From: Streptomyces sp. NBC_00247 | GTDB lineage: Bacteria > Actinomycetota > Actinomycetes > Streptomycetales > Streptomycetaceae | Assembly: GCF_036188265.1 (NCBI RefSeq) | Contig: NZ_CP108093.1 | Span: 6,601,001 to 6,665,000 of the forward strand | Direction of reading: 5' to 3' | Length of the DNA: 64,000 nt | Part shown: in pieces, positions 18,188-27,644 of the stretch | How the letters are laid out: each line of letters starts with the position of its first letter | Numbering within the stretch: position 1 is the stretch's first letter | The notes under the pieces: model-generated | What the model was told of the DNA's origin: nothing | Databases searched by the model: none | The model's input: the letters and a program-made list of their open reading frames with translations, nothing else | Translations under genes and position numbers: made by a program

Positions 18188-19723
18188 ATGCTGCTCATCC
18201 GGCTCGCCCAGGTATCGCTCCAGGTCGCCGGGGACCCCGCCAGGAACCGGAAGGTCGAACTGCTGGCCGACCTCTTCCGCGACGCGGCCCCCGAGGACGC
18301 ACCGGTCGCCATCCCGTACCTCGCCGGACGGCTGCCCCAGGGGCGGCTCGGCATCGGCTGGTCCACCCTCGGCGACCCGGTCGCACCCGCAGCCTCGCCC
18401 ACCCTCACCGTCGCGCACACCGATGCCGAGCTGACCGCGATCGGAGCGCTGACCGGCCCCGGCTCCCGGGCCGCGCGCGCGGAGCGGCTGCGCGCCCTGC
18501 TGGGTGCGGCCACCGCCGCTGAACAGCACTTCCTCCGGGCATTGATCCTGGGGGAGCTGCGCCAGGGCGCCCTGGACGCCGTCGCCGTGGACGCACTGGC
18601 CCGCGCGTCCGGCGCGGCGGGCCCCGAGGTACGCCGGGCCGTCATGCTCGCCGGCTCACTGAAGGACGTCGCGGTCGCCCTGCTCGCGGACGGCCCCGAG
18701 GCCCTCGCCCGCTTCCGGCTCACCGTGGGACGCCCCGTCCACCCGATGCTCGCGCACACCGCACCCTCGGTCGCGGAGGCGATCGACAAGCTGGGCGGCT
18801 GCGCGGTCGAGGAGAAGCTCGACGGCATCCGCGTACAGGTGCACCGGGACGGCACCGGCGTACGCGCCTTCACCCGTACCCTCGACGACATCACCGACCG
18901 GCTCCCCGACCTGGTGACCGCCGTCGCCGGCCTTCCCGGTGAGCGCTTCGTCCTCGACGGCGAGGTCATCGCGCTCGGCCCCGACGGCCGGCCGCGCCCC
19001 TTCCAGGAGATCGCCTCCCGCGTGGGCTCCCGCCGTGAGGTGGCCCGCGCCGCGGCCCAGCTCCCGGTGGTCCCGGTCTTCTTCGACGTGCTGCTCGTGG
19101 ACGACGAGGACCTCCTGGACCGGCCGCTCACCGAGCGGCACGCGGCCCTCGCCCGGCTGGTGCCCGAACGGATGCGGGTACGCCGCACCCTCGTGGCCGG
19201 CCCCTCGGACCCGGCGTCCCGGGAAGCCGCCGAGGCCTTCTCCGCCGCGACCCTGGAACGCGGCCACGAAGGCGTGGTCGTCAAGGACCTCGCCGCCCCC
19301 TACAGCGCGGGCCGCCGGGGCGCGTCCTGGCTCAAGGTCAAGCCCGTGCACACCCTCGACCTCCTGGTGATCGCCGTGGAGTGGGGCAGTGGCCGCCGCA
19401 CCGGGAAGCTCTCCAACCTGCACCTCGGCGCACTGGGCCCCGACGGCGAGCCGGTCATGCTCGGCAAGACCTTCAAGGGGCTCACCGACCAGCTGCTCGC
19501 CTGGCAGACCGAACGCCTGCTCGCACTCTCCACCGGCGACGACGGGCACGTGGTGACCGTCCGCCCGGAGCTCGTCGTGGAGATCGCCTACGACGGCCTC
19601 CAGCGTTCCACGCGCTATCCGGCCGGCGTCACCCTGCGCTTCGCCCGGGTCCTGCGCTACCGCGAGGACAAACGCCCGGAGGAGGCCGACACCGTCGCCA
19701 CCGTGCTCGCCGGACAAACCTGA
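18188..19723 (+). CDS. ATP-dependent DNA ligase (LigB type)
   Basis: 511 residues. An N-terminal DNA-binding domain (about 1-180) precedes the nucleotidyltransferase domain with the adenylated lysine in EEKLDGIRVQ near residue 211, and further motifs LDGEVIAL, EGVVVKDL and the KxK of SWLKVKPVH. The C-terminal OB fold follows. In actinobacteria such enzymes act in repair next to the essential NAD-dependent LigA. Start at 18188 with an AGGA element ten bases upstream. Confidence 0.94.
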   Translation: MLLIRLAQVSLQVAGDPARNRKVELLADLFRDAAPEDAPVAIPYLAGRLPQGRLGIGWSTLGDPVAPAASPTLTVAHTDAELTAIGALTGPGSRAARAERLRALLGAATAAEQHFLRALILGELRQGALDAVAVDALARASGAAGPEVRRAVMLAGSLKDVAVALLADGPEALARFRLTVGRPVHPMLAHTAPSVAEAIDKLGGCAVEEKLDGIRVQVHRDGTGVRAFTRTLDDITDRLPDLVTAVAGLPGERFVLDGEVIALGPDGRPRPFQEIASRVGSRREVARAAAQLPVVPVFFDVLLVDDEDLLDRPLTERHAALARLVPERMRVRRTLVAGPSDPASREAAEAFSAATLERGHEGVVVKDLAAPYSAGRRGASWLKVKPVHTLDLLVIAVEWGSGRRTGKLSNLHLGALGPDGEPVMLGKTFKGLTDQLLAWQTERLLALSTGDDGHVVTVRPELVVEIAYDGLQRSTRYPAGVTLRFARVLRYREDKRPEEADTVATVLAGQT

Positions 19724-19752
19724 GGACAGACCCGCGGGCCCCGAACACGACC

Positions 19753-19819
19753 GGGCCGTACACGCCGGAAGACGCCGCCCGGGTGGTCTCCCGGCGGCGC
19801 CTTCCGGCACGTACGGCCC
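19753..19819. terminator. Long terminator hairpin between convergent genes
   Basis: GGGCCGTAC (19753-19761) pairs with GTACGGCCC (19811-19819), and inner arms GCCGGAAG / CTTCCGGC and CGCCGCC / GGCGGCG continue the stem with small bulges. Confidence 0.75.
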
Positions 19820-19826
19820 CGCGGCG

Positions 19827-21188
19827 TCACTTCCGCTTCGCGGCGGACTCCGTGCGCGCGAGGAGCTCCTCGGGGCTGAGATAGGCGTCCGTGTACTCGA
19901 AGTCCCGCAGCGTCGCCGGCTTGCGGGCCTGGAAGCCGGTACGGACGAAGTCGTCACCTGCCACCGCGTTCAGCAGCCAGTTGGTGAGCACTCGCGTCTT
20001 CGCGACGTTCGTCCGCAGCGCCGACCAGTGGTAGCCGCGCGCCACCGCCTGGGCGGGGATGCCCTGCAGTTCGATGCCGAGCGGCTTGGAGACCGCGTCC
20101 CGGCCACCGAGGTCCACGACGAGACCCAGGTCCTTGTGCACGTACGGCTGGAGCGTGCCGCCACGCAGGGAGGCGAGGACGTTGTCCGCCACGACCCGGC
20201 CCTGGCGCATCGCGTGCTGGGCGGTCGGCGGGCAGACCGCGCCGTCGCCCTTCGCGAGATCGGGCACCGCCGCCGCGTCACCCAGCGCGAACACCCCGTC
20301 GGCGCCCGGCAGCGCCATCTCCGGGTTCACCGCCAGCCGGCCGCGTACGGTCTCCGCGCCCAAGGTGGCGATCAGCGGGCTCGCCGCCACACCGGCCGTC
20401 CAGATCAGGGTGCGGCAGGGCAGCACCCGGCCGTCCGTGAAGGTGACCTCCTCCCGGTCCGCCTTCGCGATCGACACGCCCAGCGACACCTCGATACCGC
20501 GCCTGCGCAGGATCTTCATTGCGCTGACACCCAGCTTGTCGCCCAGCTCCGGCATGAGCTTGGGGGCGATGTCGATCAGATGCCACTTGATCAGCTTCGG
20601 GTCCAGCCGCGGGTAGTGCTTCACGGCGTTGGTCGTCAGCCGCTGGAGACAGGCCGCCGTCTCGGTCCCGGCGTATCCGCCGCCCACCACGACGAACTGG
20701 AGCCGCGAGGCGCGCTCCGCCTCGTCCTGACTGGCGTCGGCGACGTCGAGCTGCTCGATGACGTGGTCCCGAACGTACGCGGCCTCGGCGAGCGTCTTCA
20801 TACCCCGGGCGTTGTCCAGCAGGCCGGGGATGTCGAACGTCCGGGTCACACTTCCGGCGGCGAGCACGATGTAGTCGTAGGGCTCGTTCACGATCTCGTC
20901 CGTGATCTTGCGGATCACGCAGATCTTCGCCTTCGTGTCCACCCCGATCGCCCCGCCCGGCACGATCCGGGTGCGGTGACGGCTGCTGCGCCGCAGCGAG
21001 ACGGCCACCGACTGGGGGGTGAGCACGCCGGAGGCGACCTGCGGCAGGAGCGGCAGATAGAGCTGGTACGAGAACGGCGTGACGAGCGTGATCTGCGCTT
21101 CTCCCGGCGAGAGCCGACGCTCCAGACGGCGCACGCACTCGACCCCGGCGAAGCCGGCGCCGACGACGAGAATCCTGGGTGGTGCCAC
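19827..21188 (-). CDS. Type II NADH dehydrogenase (NDH-2) family oxidoreductase
   Basis: 453 residues. Single-subunit membrane-associated flavoenzyme that passes electrons from NADH to quinone without proton pumping. FAD-binding VVGAGFAGVE at residues 8-17, NAD-binding VVVGGGYAGTETAACL near 167-182, and GVFALGDAAAVPD near residue 300. A C-terminal membrane-anchor segment is expected after residue 380. The GTG at 21188 has AAGGGA upstream. It lies 190 bp after the nitrate reductase gene on the same strand. Confidence 0.9.
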   Translation of the reverse strand: MAPPRILVVGAGFAGVECVRRLERRLSPGEAQITLVTPFSYQLYLPLLPQVASGVLTPQSVAVSLRRSSRHRTRIVPGGAIGVDTKAKICVIRKITDEIVNEPYDYIVLAAGSVTRTFDIPGLLDNARGMKTLAEAAYVRDHVIEQLDVADASQDEAERASRLQFVVVGGGYAGTETAACLQRLTTNAVKHYPRLDPKLIKWHLIDIAPKLMPELGDKLGVSAMKILRRRGIEVSLGVSIAKADREEVTFTDGRVLPCRTLIWTAGVAASPLIATLGAETVRGRLAVNPEMALPGADGVFALGDAAAVPDLAKGDGAVCPPTAQHAMRQGRVVADNVLASLRGGTLQPYVHKDLGLVVDLGGRDAVSKPLGIELQGIPAQAVARGYHWSALRTNVAKTRVLTNWLLNAVAGDDFVRTGFQARKPATLRDFEYTDAYLSPEELLARTESAAKRK

Positions 21189-21378
21189 GGTGTGCGTCCC
21201 TTCTCAAGGCTACGCGGTCGTGTCTCACCTGCCCCGAAGTCCGGGCGGGTCACCTCACATCCTCACCGCAGAGCCCTGAACGCGCCTCCCGGCCCGGGGA
21301 ATCGGACCTCCGGGCCCGGACGGGCCACCGGAACCGGGCGCTACCCGAACGGGCCAACGACCGGCCCCGCCGCTGCCG

Positions 21379-24300
21379 TCAGTACACGTCACGGACGTAG
21401 CGCTTGTCCGCCGCCAGGCGCCTGACGTAGGCCGCGGCCTCGTCGGTGTCCATGGAGCCGTGCGCGGCGACGATGTCCCGCAGGGCCCGGTCGACGTCCT
21501 TGGCCATGCGGCCGGCGTCGCCGCACACGTAGAAGTGGGCACCGTCCTTCAGCCACTGCCAGAGGCGGGGCCCCTGCTCACGCATCCGGTCCTGCACGTA
21601 CACCTTGTTGCGCTGGTCGCGGGAGAAGGCGAGGTCGAGGCGGTCGAGGTGGCCCGAGGCCTGGTACGCCTCCAGGTCCTGGCGGTGGTAGAAATCGGTG
21701 GCCCGGCGCTGCTCGCCGAAGAAGAGCCAGTTGGGGCCCGAGTGGCCGCGCGCCTGCCGTTCCTCCAGGAACCCGATGAAGGGGGCCACCCCGGTGCCGG
21801 GGCCGACCATGATCATCGGGGTGGACGGGTCCGTCGGCGGGCGGAAGTGCGGGGAGCGCTGCACGAAGACTTGGACGGGGCCGTCGTCGGCGTGGTCGGC
21901 GAGGTAGGTGGAGCAGACGCCCTTGCGGTCGCGGCCGAGCCGGTTGGCCCAGCGGACGACCGAGACGGTGAGACGTACCTCGCCCGGGTGGGCCAGCGGA
22001 CTGGAGGAGATCGAGTACAGGCGGGGCTGGAGGCGCTTGAGCGCTCCTGTCCACTCCGCCGCCGACGCGCGTACCGGGAACTCGGCGACCGCGTCGGCCG
22101 CCTGCCGGCCCCAGCTCCACTTGGCCAGCGCGTCCTTGTTGTCGGGGCGCAGCAGGCGCTTCAGCTCGTGACTGTCGGTGCGTTCCATCAGGAACCGCAG
22201 CAGACCGGTGCTGACACGGGAGATGTCCAGCCGGGTGCGGAGCGCCTCCTCCAGCGTGAGCGGCCCGCCGTCGCCCAGGTCCACCGGCTCGTCGGGGTCG
22301 AGGCCGGTGAGCGCCAGCCACTCGGCGGTGAGCCCCGCGCTGTTGGCCGGCCACACGCCGAGCGCGTCCCCCGCGTCGTAGGCGAGTTCACCACCACGGG
22401 TGTCGAAGGCGAACTGCCGCACCTCCTTGCCCGAACCGGGCAGGCTCAGCAGCCTGTTGCCGACGAGCAGGGTGGCGAACGGCGAGGTCCTCGTGTAGCC
22501 GGCCGGTACGGCGGCGGCCCGGGTGGCGGGTACGGCGGCGGGCGCCGACCGGGCCGGGCTCGCGTGGTCCGGACGCGGGTCGTCGTCGGCCACGAACCCG
22601 TCCAGGGCGGTGAGTACCTGGCCCAGCCACTGTTCGGCCCGTTCCCCGAAGTCGGGTTCGCAGTCGGCGCGGGGGACGAGGCGGGTGGCACCGAGGGCGG
22701 CGAAGCGCTCGTCCAGCCGGCGGCCATGGCCGCAGAAGTCGTCGTAGGAGGAGTCGCCGAGGGCGAGCACCGCGTACCTGACCCCTTCCAGCCGTACGGC
22801 CTCCCCGATCGAGAGGTTCTGCCAGAAGTCGCTGCCGTTGTCCGGGGCTTCGCCGTCGCCGAACGTGCTGGTGACGAGGAGGACGTCGGTCCCGGGGGTG
22901 AGGCGCGCGGGTGTCGCCTCTGCCATGGCCAGGAGTTCGGGGGTACGGCCCGCCAGCGTGAGGCGCGCCGCGGCGCCCTGGGCGAACTCCTCGGCGTTGC
23001 CGGTCTGTGAGGCCCACAGGAGGAGCAGGCGGCGGCCGGGTGCGGCGGCTTCCTCGGCCGGTGCGCCCGGCTGGGCGAGCACCGCCGCCGGGGTCGAGGC
23101 GGCGGCCGGTGCCGCGGTGCGGGAGAACATCCCCGCGAGGACGCCGTCGACCCAGAGGGCGTGGCCGGAGTCGAAGGGGGCGTCCGGCGGCAGCACGGGC
23201 ACGCCCGCGGCCGGCGGGGCGGCGGCGAGCCCGGAGAGGTAGCCGGAGAGATAGCGGCGCTCCGGCTCGGCGAGCGCAGGCGGAGCGAGTTCGGGCAGGC
23301 CGAGCAGGGCGGCGAGCGCCAGGACGGGGGAGCCGGCCGGGGCGGCGGCCGCGGGGACGGTTACGGGTACGGGGAGCAGGGGCACGGGTGTGGTCTCCGG
23401 TTCGGTGCTCGGGCGGCCCGCCGGGACGGGGGCGACCGTCCGGGCGAGGCTGACGGCGCAGACCTTGAGCTCGGGCTGGAAGGAGAGCGGGTCCACGGCG
23501 TCGTTGGTGACGGCGTTGACGCTGAGGTACTCGCCGAACAGGTCGTTCCAGTGGAAGGGCGCGAACGCGGTGCCCGGCAGGACCCGGTCGGTGACCACCA
23601 CGGGCAGGACGGCACGTCCACGCCGGGAGGTGACCTCCAGGTGATCGCCCGCCGCCACGCCGAGCCGCCCCGCGTCCTCGGGGTGGACCTCCACGAACGG
23701 TCCGGGGTTCAGCTTGGTCAGCTTGGCGACCTTGCCGGTCTTGGTCAGCGTGTGCCACTGGTGCTGCAGCCGGCCCGTGTTGAGCAGAAACGGGAAGTCG
23801 TCGTCGGGGAGTTCGGCCGCCGGCAGGTGCGGCCGGGCGAAGAAGCGGGCGCGTCCGCTCGCGGTGGGAAACGCGAGACGGGGGCGGGTCGCGTCCTCAC
23901 GCTCCAGCAAGGTCTGGCTGACACCGTCGTTGAGATAGCGGACCGGGTTGCGGTCCGGCCCGTCGGCGGCCGGCGCCGGCCACTGGACCGGGGTGTCGCG
24001 CAGCCGGTCGTACGTCACACCGCGCAGGTCCCAGCCGGTCGCGGGGTTCCACGCCTGCTTGAGCTCCTCGAACACCTCCTCGGCCGAGGTGTAGGTGAAC
24101 CCCTCGGCGAACCCCATCGCACGGGCCACCTCGGCGATCAACCGCCAGTCGGGCAGGGCCTGACCGGGCGGGTCGACGACGCCCTGGACGAGGGTGAGGT
24201 TGCGCTCCGAGTTGACCATGACCCCGTCGGACTCCGCCCACAGCGTCGCGGGCAGTACCACGTCGGCGTAGGCGTTGGTCTCCGTCTCCGCGAACACGTC

Positions 24301-25617
24301 CTGGGTGATGACGAGTTCGGCCGCCTCCAGGCCGGCGATGACCGTCCTGCGATTGGCCACCGAGGCGACCGGGTTGGTGCAGATGATCCAGCACGCCTTG
24401 ATGTCACCGGCGGCCAGCTGCTCGAACATCTCCACCGTGCCGCGCCCGGTTTCGGTACGCAGCGAACCCTCGGGTATCCGCCACAGTTTCTCGGTGAAGG
24501 CCCGCTCGGCGTCGACCAGTACGGACCGCTGGCCGGGCAGACCCGGACCCATGTAACCCATCTCGCGGCCGCCCATGGCGTTGGGCTGGCCGGTCAGCGA
24601 GAAGGGGCCGGAGCCGGGGCGGCAGATCGCTCCGGTGGCGAGGTGCAGATTGACCAGCGCGTTGGTGTTCCACGTCCCGTGGGTCGACTGGTTCAGCCCC
24701 ATGGTCCAGCAGCTCATCCACTCCCCGGCCTCGCCGATCCACCGCGCGGCCAGCTGGATGTCCGACTCCGGGATTCCGGTGATCTCCGCGACCCGGTCGG
24801 GCGTGAACTCCGCGAGGAATGCGGGCATCTCCTCCCACCCCTCGGTGAAGGCGGCGATGAACTCCTCGTCGGTGTGGCCGCCTTCGACCAGCAGGTGCAG
24901 CAGGCCGTTCAGCAGGGCGAGATCGGTGCCCGGCTTGATCCGCAGGAAGAGGTCGGCCTTGTCGGCGGTGGCGTTGCGGCGCGGGTCCACGACGATCAGC
25001 TTGGCGCCGGACGCCTTCACCCGGTCCATCATGCGCAGGAAGAGGATGGGGTGGCAGTCGGCCATGTTGGCGCCGATGACGAAGAACGCGTCCGCGCGGT
25101 CGAAGTCCTGGTACGAGCCGGGCGGGCCGTCGGCGCCGAGCGACAGCTTGTATCCGGTGCCCGCGGACGCCATGCACAGCCGCGAGTTGGACTCGATCCG
25201 GCTGGTACGGACGAACCCCTTGGCCAGCTTGTTCGCCAGGTACTGCGCCTCCAGGGACATCTGCCCGGAGACGTAGAAGGCCAGGGCGTCAGGCCCGTGC
25301 TCGTCCAGGATCGCCCGCAGCCGGCCGGCGACCGAGGCGACGGCCTCGTCGACGTCCGTCTCCACCGGCTCGGTGCCCCGCTCGGCGCGCACCAGCGCCC
25401 TGCCCACCCGTCCGGGCGCCGCCATCAGGTCGGCGCTGGTCGCCCCCTTGGTGCACAGCCGCCCCGAGTTGGCGGGGTGCGACTTGTCCCCGTACGCCTT
25501 GGCCACCCGGCGGCGCCCGTCGGCCGGGTCCCGTACCAGGTCGAGCACGATCCCGCAGCCCACGCCGCAGTACGAACAGACCGTACGGACGCTGCCGTCG
25601 TCCGAGCCAGATGTCAC
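21379..25617 (-). CDS. Assimilatory nitrate reductase fused to a CysJ-like flavoprotein
   Basis: 1412 residues. It reduces nitrate to nitrite with electrons fed from NAD(P)H through its own flavin module. The N-terminal [4Fe-4S] site uses Cys14, 17, 21 and 55; the Mo-bis-MGD domain follows, with the Mo-ligand Cys148 in NSRLCMASAG. After about residue 750 comes a Pro/Ala-rich linker, then a flavodoxin FMN domain (LLLLWASQTGNAEEF near 861), an FAD domain (RLYSISSSPLAHPG) and an NAD(P)H domain ending in VRDVY. The GTG start at 25617 is supported by GGGTGGGGG upstream. A GlnR-like half site lies 90 bp upstream. Confidence 0.93.
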   Translation of the reverse strand: MTSGSDDGSVRTVCSYCGVGCGIVLDLVRDPADGRRRVAKAYGDKSHPANSGRLCTKGATSADLMAAPGRVGRALVRAERGTEPVETDVDEAVASVAGRLRAILDEHGPDALAFYVSGQMSLEAQYLANKLAKGFVRTSRIESNSRLCMASAGTGYKLSLGADGPPGSYQDFDRADAFFVIGANMADCHPILFLRMMDRVKASGAKLIVVDPRRNATADKADLFLRIKPGTDLALLNGLLHLLVEGGHTDEEFIAAFTEGWEEMPAFLAEFTPDRVAEITGIPESDIQLAARWIGEAGEWMSCWTMGLNQSTHGTWNTNALVNLHLATGAICRPGSGPFSLTGQPNAMGGREMGYMGPGLPGQRSVLVDAERAFTEKLWRIPEGSLRTETGRGTVEMFEQLAAGDIKACWIICTNPVASVANRRTVIAGLEAAELVITQDVFAETETNAYADVVLPATLWAESDGVMVNSERNLTLVQGVVDPPGQALPDWRLIAEVARAMGFAEGFTYTSAEEVFEELKQAWNPATGWDLRGVTYDRLRDTPVQWPAPAADGPDRNPVRYLNDGVSQTLLEREDATRPRLAFPTASGRARFFARPHLPAAELPDDDFPFLLNTGRLQHQWHTLTKTGKVAKLTKLNPGPFVEVHPEDAGRLGVAAGDHLEVTSRRGRAVLPVVVTDRVLPGTAFAPFHWNDLFGEYLSVNAVTNDAVDPLSFQPELKVCAVSLARTVAPVPAGRPSTEPETTPVPLLPVPVTVPAAAAPAGSPVLALAALLGLPELAPPALAEPERRYLSGYLSGLAAAPPAAGVPVLPPDAPFDSGHALWVDGVLAGMFSRTAAPAAASTPAAVLAQPGAPAEEAAAPGRRLLLLWASQTGNAEEFAQGAAARLTLAGRTPELLAMAEATPARLTPGTDVLLVTSTFGDGEAPDNGSDFWQNLSIGEAVRLEGVRYAVLALGDSSYDDFCGHGRRLDERFAALGATRLVPRADCEPDFGERAEQWLGQVLTALDGFVADDDPRPDHASPARSAPAAVPATRAAAVPAGYTRTSPFATLLVGNRLLSLPGSGKEVRQFAFDTRGGELAYDAGDALGVWPANSAGLTAEWLALTGLDPDEPVDLGDGGPLTLEEALRTRLDISRVSTGLLRFLMERTDSHELKRLLRPDNKDALAKWSWGRQAADAVAEFPVRASAAEWTGALKRLQPRLYSISSSPLAHPGEVRLTVSVVRWANRLGRDRKGVCSTYLADHADDGPVQVFVQRSPHFRPPTDPSTPMIMVGPGTGVAPFIGFLEERQARGHSGPNWLFFGEQRRATDFYHRQDLEAYQASGHLDRLDLAFSRDQRNKVYVQDRMREQGPRLWQWLKDGAHFYVCGDAGRMAKDVDRALRDIVAAHGSMDTDEAAAYVRRLAADKRYVRDVY

Positions 25618-25706
25618 CGAACCCCCACCCCGCGGTGTGTGCCTTACCGGGCGGGACCGTCCGCCGCTCTGCGGTGATCCCTGGAACAGCACCGTAGGAA
25701 GAGCGA

Positions 25707-25722
25707 ATTTCCGGATGGTGAC
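25707..25722 (-). promoter_or_regulatory. GlnR-like half site upstream of nitrate reductase
   Basis: On the minus strand GTCAC-6 nt-GAAAT fits one a-b unit of the GlnR consensus (gTnAC-n6-GaAAc). A further GTAAC lies at 25741-25745, but the spacing to it is one base off, so the site is incomplete. Nitrogen control would suit the gene. Confidence 0.35.
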
Positions 25723-25731
25723 GCGCCGCTG

Positions 25732-25756
25732 GTGCGCGGGGTTACTCCCCGCGCAC
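25732..25756. promoter_or_regulatory. Perfect hairpin in the nitrate reductase upstream region
   Basis: GTGCGCGGGG (25732-25741) and CCCCGCGCAC (25747-25756) flank loop TTACT. It may be an attenuator, a terminator or an operator; nothing here decides. Confidence 0.5.
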
Positions 25757-25817
25757 ACGACCAGGCGGCGCCGTGTGAGGCGGGGTGGGGCGAACGGCCG
25801 ACTGAGCAGGGGACGGG

Positions 25818-25856
25818 CGGGGCTGCCCCCGGGGTGGTGACCCGGGGGCAGCCCCG
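25818..25856 (-). terminator. Terminator hairpin after the ABC exporter pair
   Basis: A perfect 16-bp stem (25818-25833 with 25841-25856) and 7-nt loop immediately follow the stop of the second ABC gene. Confidence 0.8.
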
Positions 25857-25862
25857 CGAGGC

Positions 25863-27644
25863 TCACCCGTGCCAGGACCGCCACAGCGCCGCGTAGGCGC
25901 CGTCCGCCGCGACCAGTTCGTCGTGGCTGCCGAGTTCGCTGATCCGGCCCTTCTCCACCACCGCGATCACGTCCGCGTCGTGCGCGGTGTGCAACCGGTG
26001 CGCGATGGCCACCACCGTCCGGCCCTCGAGCACCCGGGCCAGCGACCGCTCCAGATGCCGGGCCGCCCGGGGGTCCAGCAGCGAGGTCGCCTCGTCCAGC
26101 ACCAGGGTGTGCGGATCGGCCAGGACCAGCCGTGCCAGCGCGATCTGCTGGGCCTGCGCCGGCGTCAGCGCCAGGCCGCCCGAACCCACTGCGGTGTCCA
26201 GCCCTTCCTCCAACGCCCTGGCCCAGCCGTCCGCGTCCACCGCGGCGAGCGACGCCCACAGTGCGGCGTCCTCGGCTCCCGTCCGCGCCAGCAGCAGGTT
26301 GTCGCGGAGCGAACCGACGAACACGTGGTGCTCCTGGTTGACGAGCGCGACGTGCCCGCGCACCCGCTCCGCGGGCATCCGGGACAGCTCCGCGCCGCCG
26401 AGCGTCACCTCACCCGTCCTCGGCGCGTAGATGCCCGCCAGCAGCCGGCCCAGGGTGGACTTGCCCGCCCCGGACGGACCGACCAGCGCGAGCCGCGTGC
26501 CCGGGGCCACGTCCAGCGTCACCTCGTGCAGCACGTCCACCCCGGAGCGGTAACCGAACCGCACGTCCTCGGCCCGCACCTTCCGGCCCTCGGGACGGAC
26601 CGACTCGTCACCCGCGTCCGGCTCGATGTCGCGCACCCCGACCAGCCGAGCCAGCGACACCTGGGCCACCTGCAACTCGTCGTACCAGCGAAGCACCAGC
26701 CCCAGGGGATCGACCAGCATCTGCGCCAGCAGCGCCCCGGTCGTCAGCTGTCCGACGGTCATCCATCCCTCCAGGACGAACCAGCCGCCCAGCATCAGTA
26801 CGGTGGCGAGGATCGCCACGTACGTGAGGTTGATGACCGGGAAGAGCACCGAGCGCAGGAAGAGCGTGTACCGCTCCCAACGGGTCCACTCCATGACCCG
26901 CCGCTCCGACAGCGCCACCCGGCGCGCGCCGAGCCGGTGGGCCTCGACGGTCCGCCCCGCGTCCACCGTCTCCGCGAGCATCGCCGCCACCGCGGCGTAC
27001 CCCGCGGACTCCGAGCGATACGCCGAAGGAGCCCGCTTGAAGTACCAGCGGCAGCCGGTGAGCAGCAGCGGCAGGGCCACCAGGACCGCGAGCGCCAGCG
27101 GCGGCGCGGTCACGGTGAGCGCGCCGATCAGCAGACCCGCCCAGACCACCCCGATGACGAGCTGAGGAACGGCCTCGCGCATGGCGTTGGCCAGCCGGTC
27201 GATGTCCGTGGTGATCCGGGAGAGCAGGTCGCCCGTGCCCGCCCGCTCCAGCACTCCGGGCGGCAGTCCCACCGCGCGTACGAGGAAGTCCTCGCGCAGG
27301 TCGGCGAGCATCTCCTCGCCGAGCATCGCGCTGCGCAGCCGCATCGTCCAGGTGAAGAGCGTCTGGATCAGCAGGGCTGCCGCGAAGATCGCGGTCGTGC
27401 GTCCCAGGTGCAGGTCGGTGACCCCGTCCGCCAGGTCCTCCACCAGCCCGCCCAGCAGGTACGGGCCGACGATGGACGCGACGACCGCGACCACGTTGGC
27501 GGCGACGAGCACGGCGAACGCACGGCGATGACGCCGCAGCAGATCGCGGACGTACGCCCGCACGGTGGCGGCGGAGCCCACCGGCAGGGTGGTGGCCGTC
27601 GTCGGCGCGGCCGGGTCGTACGGCGGTGGTGCGAGGCCGATCAT
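25863..27644 (-). CDS. ABC exporter half-transporter with degenerate signature motif
   Basis: 593 residues: six-helix membrane domain (about 40-325) then a nucleotide-binding domain. Walker A GPSGAGKST (near 391), Walker B LVLDEATS with catalytic Glu (near 515) and the H-loop AIAHRL (near 548) are intact, but the signature LSGGQ is replaced by LTPAQ (near 495). Its ATG overlaps the stop of the upstream partner (ATGA), so the two are translationally coupled and probably form a heterodimer. The partner's defects are complementary. Substrate unknown; an iron-box-like sequence upstream of the operon hints at siderophore or iron-linked export. Confidence 0.9.
   Translation of the reverse strand: MIGLAPPPYDPAAPTTATTLPVGSAATVRAYVRDLLRRHRRAFAVLVAANVVAVVASIVGPYLLGGLVEDLADGVTDLHLGRTTAIFAAALLIQTLFTWTMRLRSAMLGEEMLADLREDFLVRAVGLPPGVLERAGTGDLLSRITTDIDRLANAMREAVPQLVIGVVWAGLLIGALTVTAPPLALAVLVALPLLLTGCRWYFKRAPSAYRSESAGYAAVAAMLAETVDAGRTVEAHRLGARRVALSERRVMEWTRWERYTLFLRSVLFPVINLTYVAILATVLMLGGWFVLEGWMTVGQLTTGALLAQMLVDPLGLVLRWYDELQVAQVSLARLVGVRDIEPDAGDESVRPEGRKVRAEDVRFGYRSGVDVLHEVTLDVAPGTRLALVGPSGAGKSTLGRLLAGIYAPRTGEVTLGGAELSRMPAERVRGHVALVNQEHHVFVGSLRDNLLLARTGAEDAALWASLAAVDADGWARALEEGLDTAVGSGGLALTPAQAQQIALARLVLADPHTLVLDEATSLLDPRAARHLERSLARVLEGRTVVAIAHRLHTAHDADVIAVVEKGRISELGSHDELVAADGAYAALWRSWHG

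Noticed and set aside
21379..26259. Very long open frame extending the nitrate reductase to 26259
   Set aside because: The extra 214 residues cover a terminator hairpin, the intergenic region and the antisense of an ABC gene; the GTG at 25617 has a ribosome-binding site and the conserved N-terminus.
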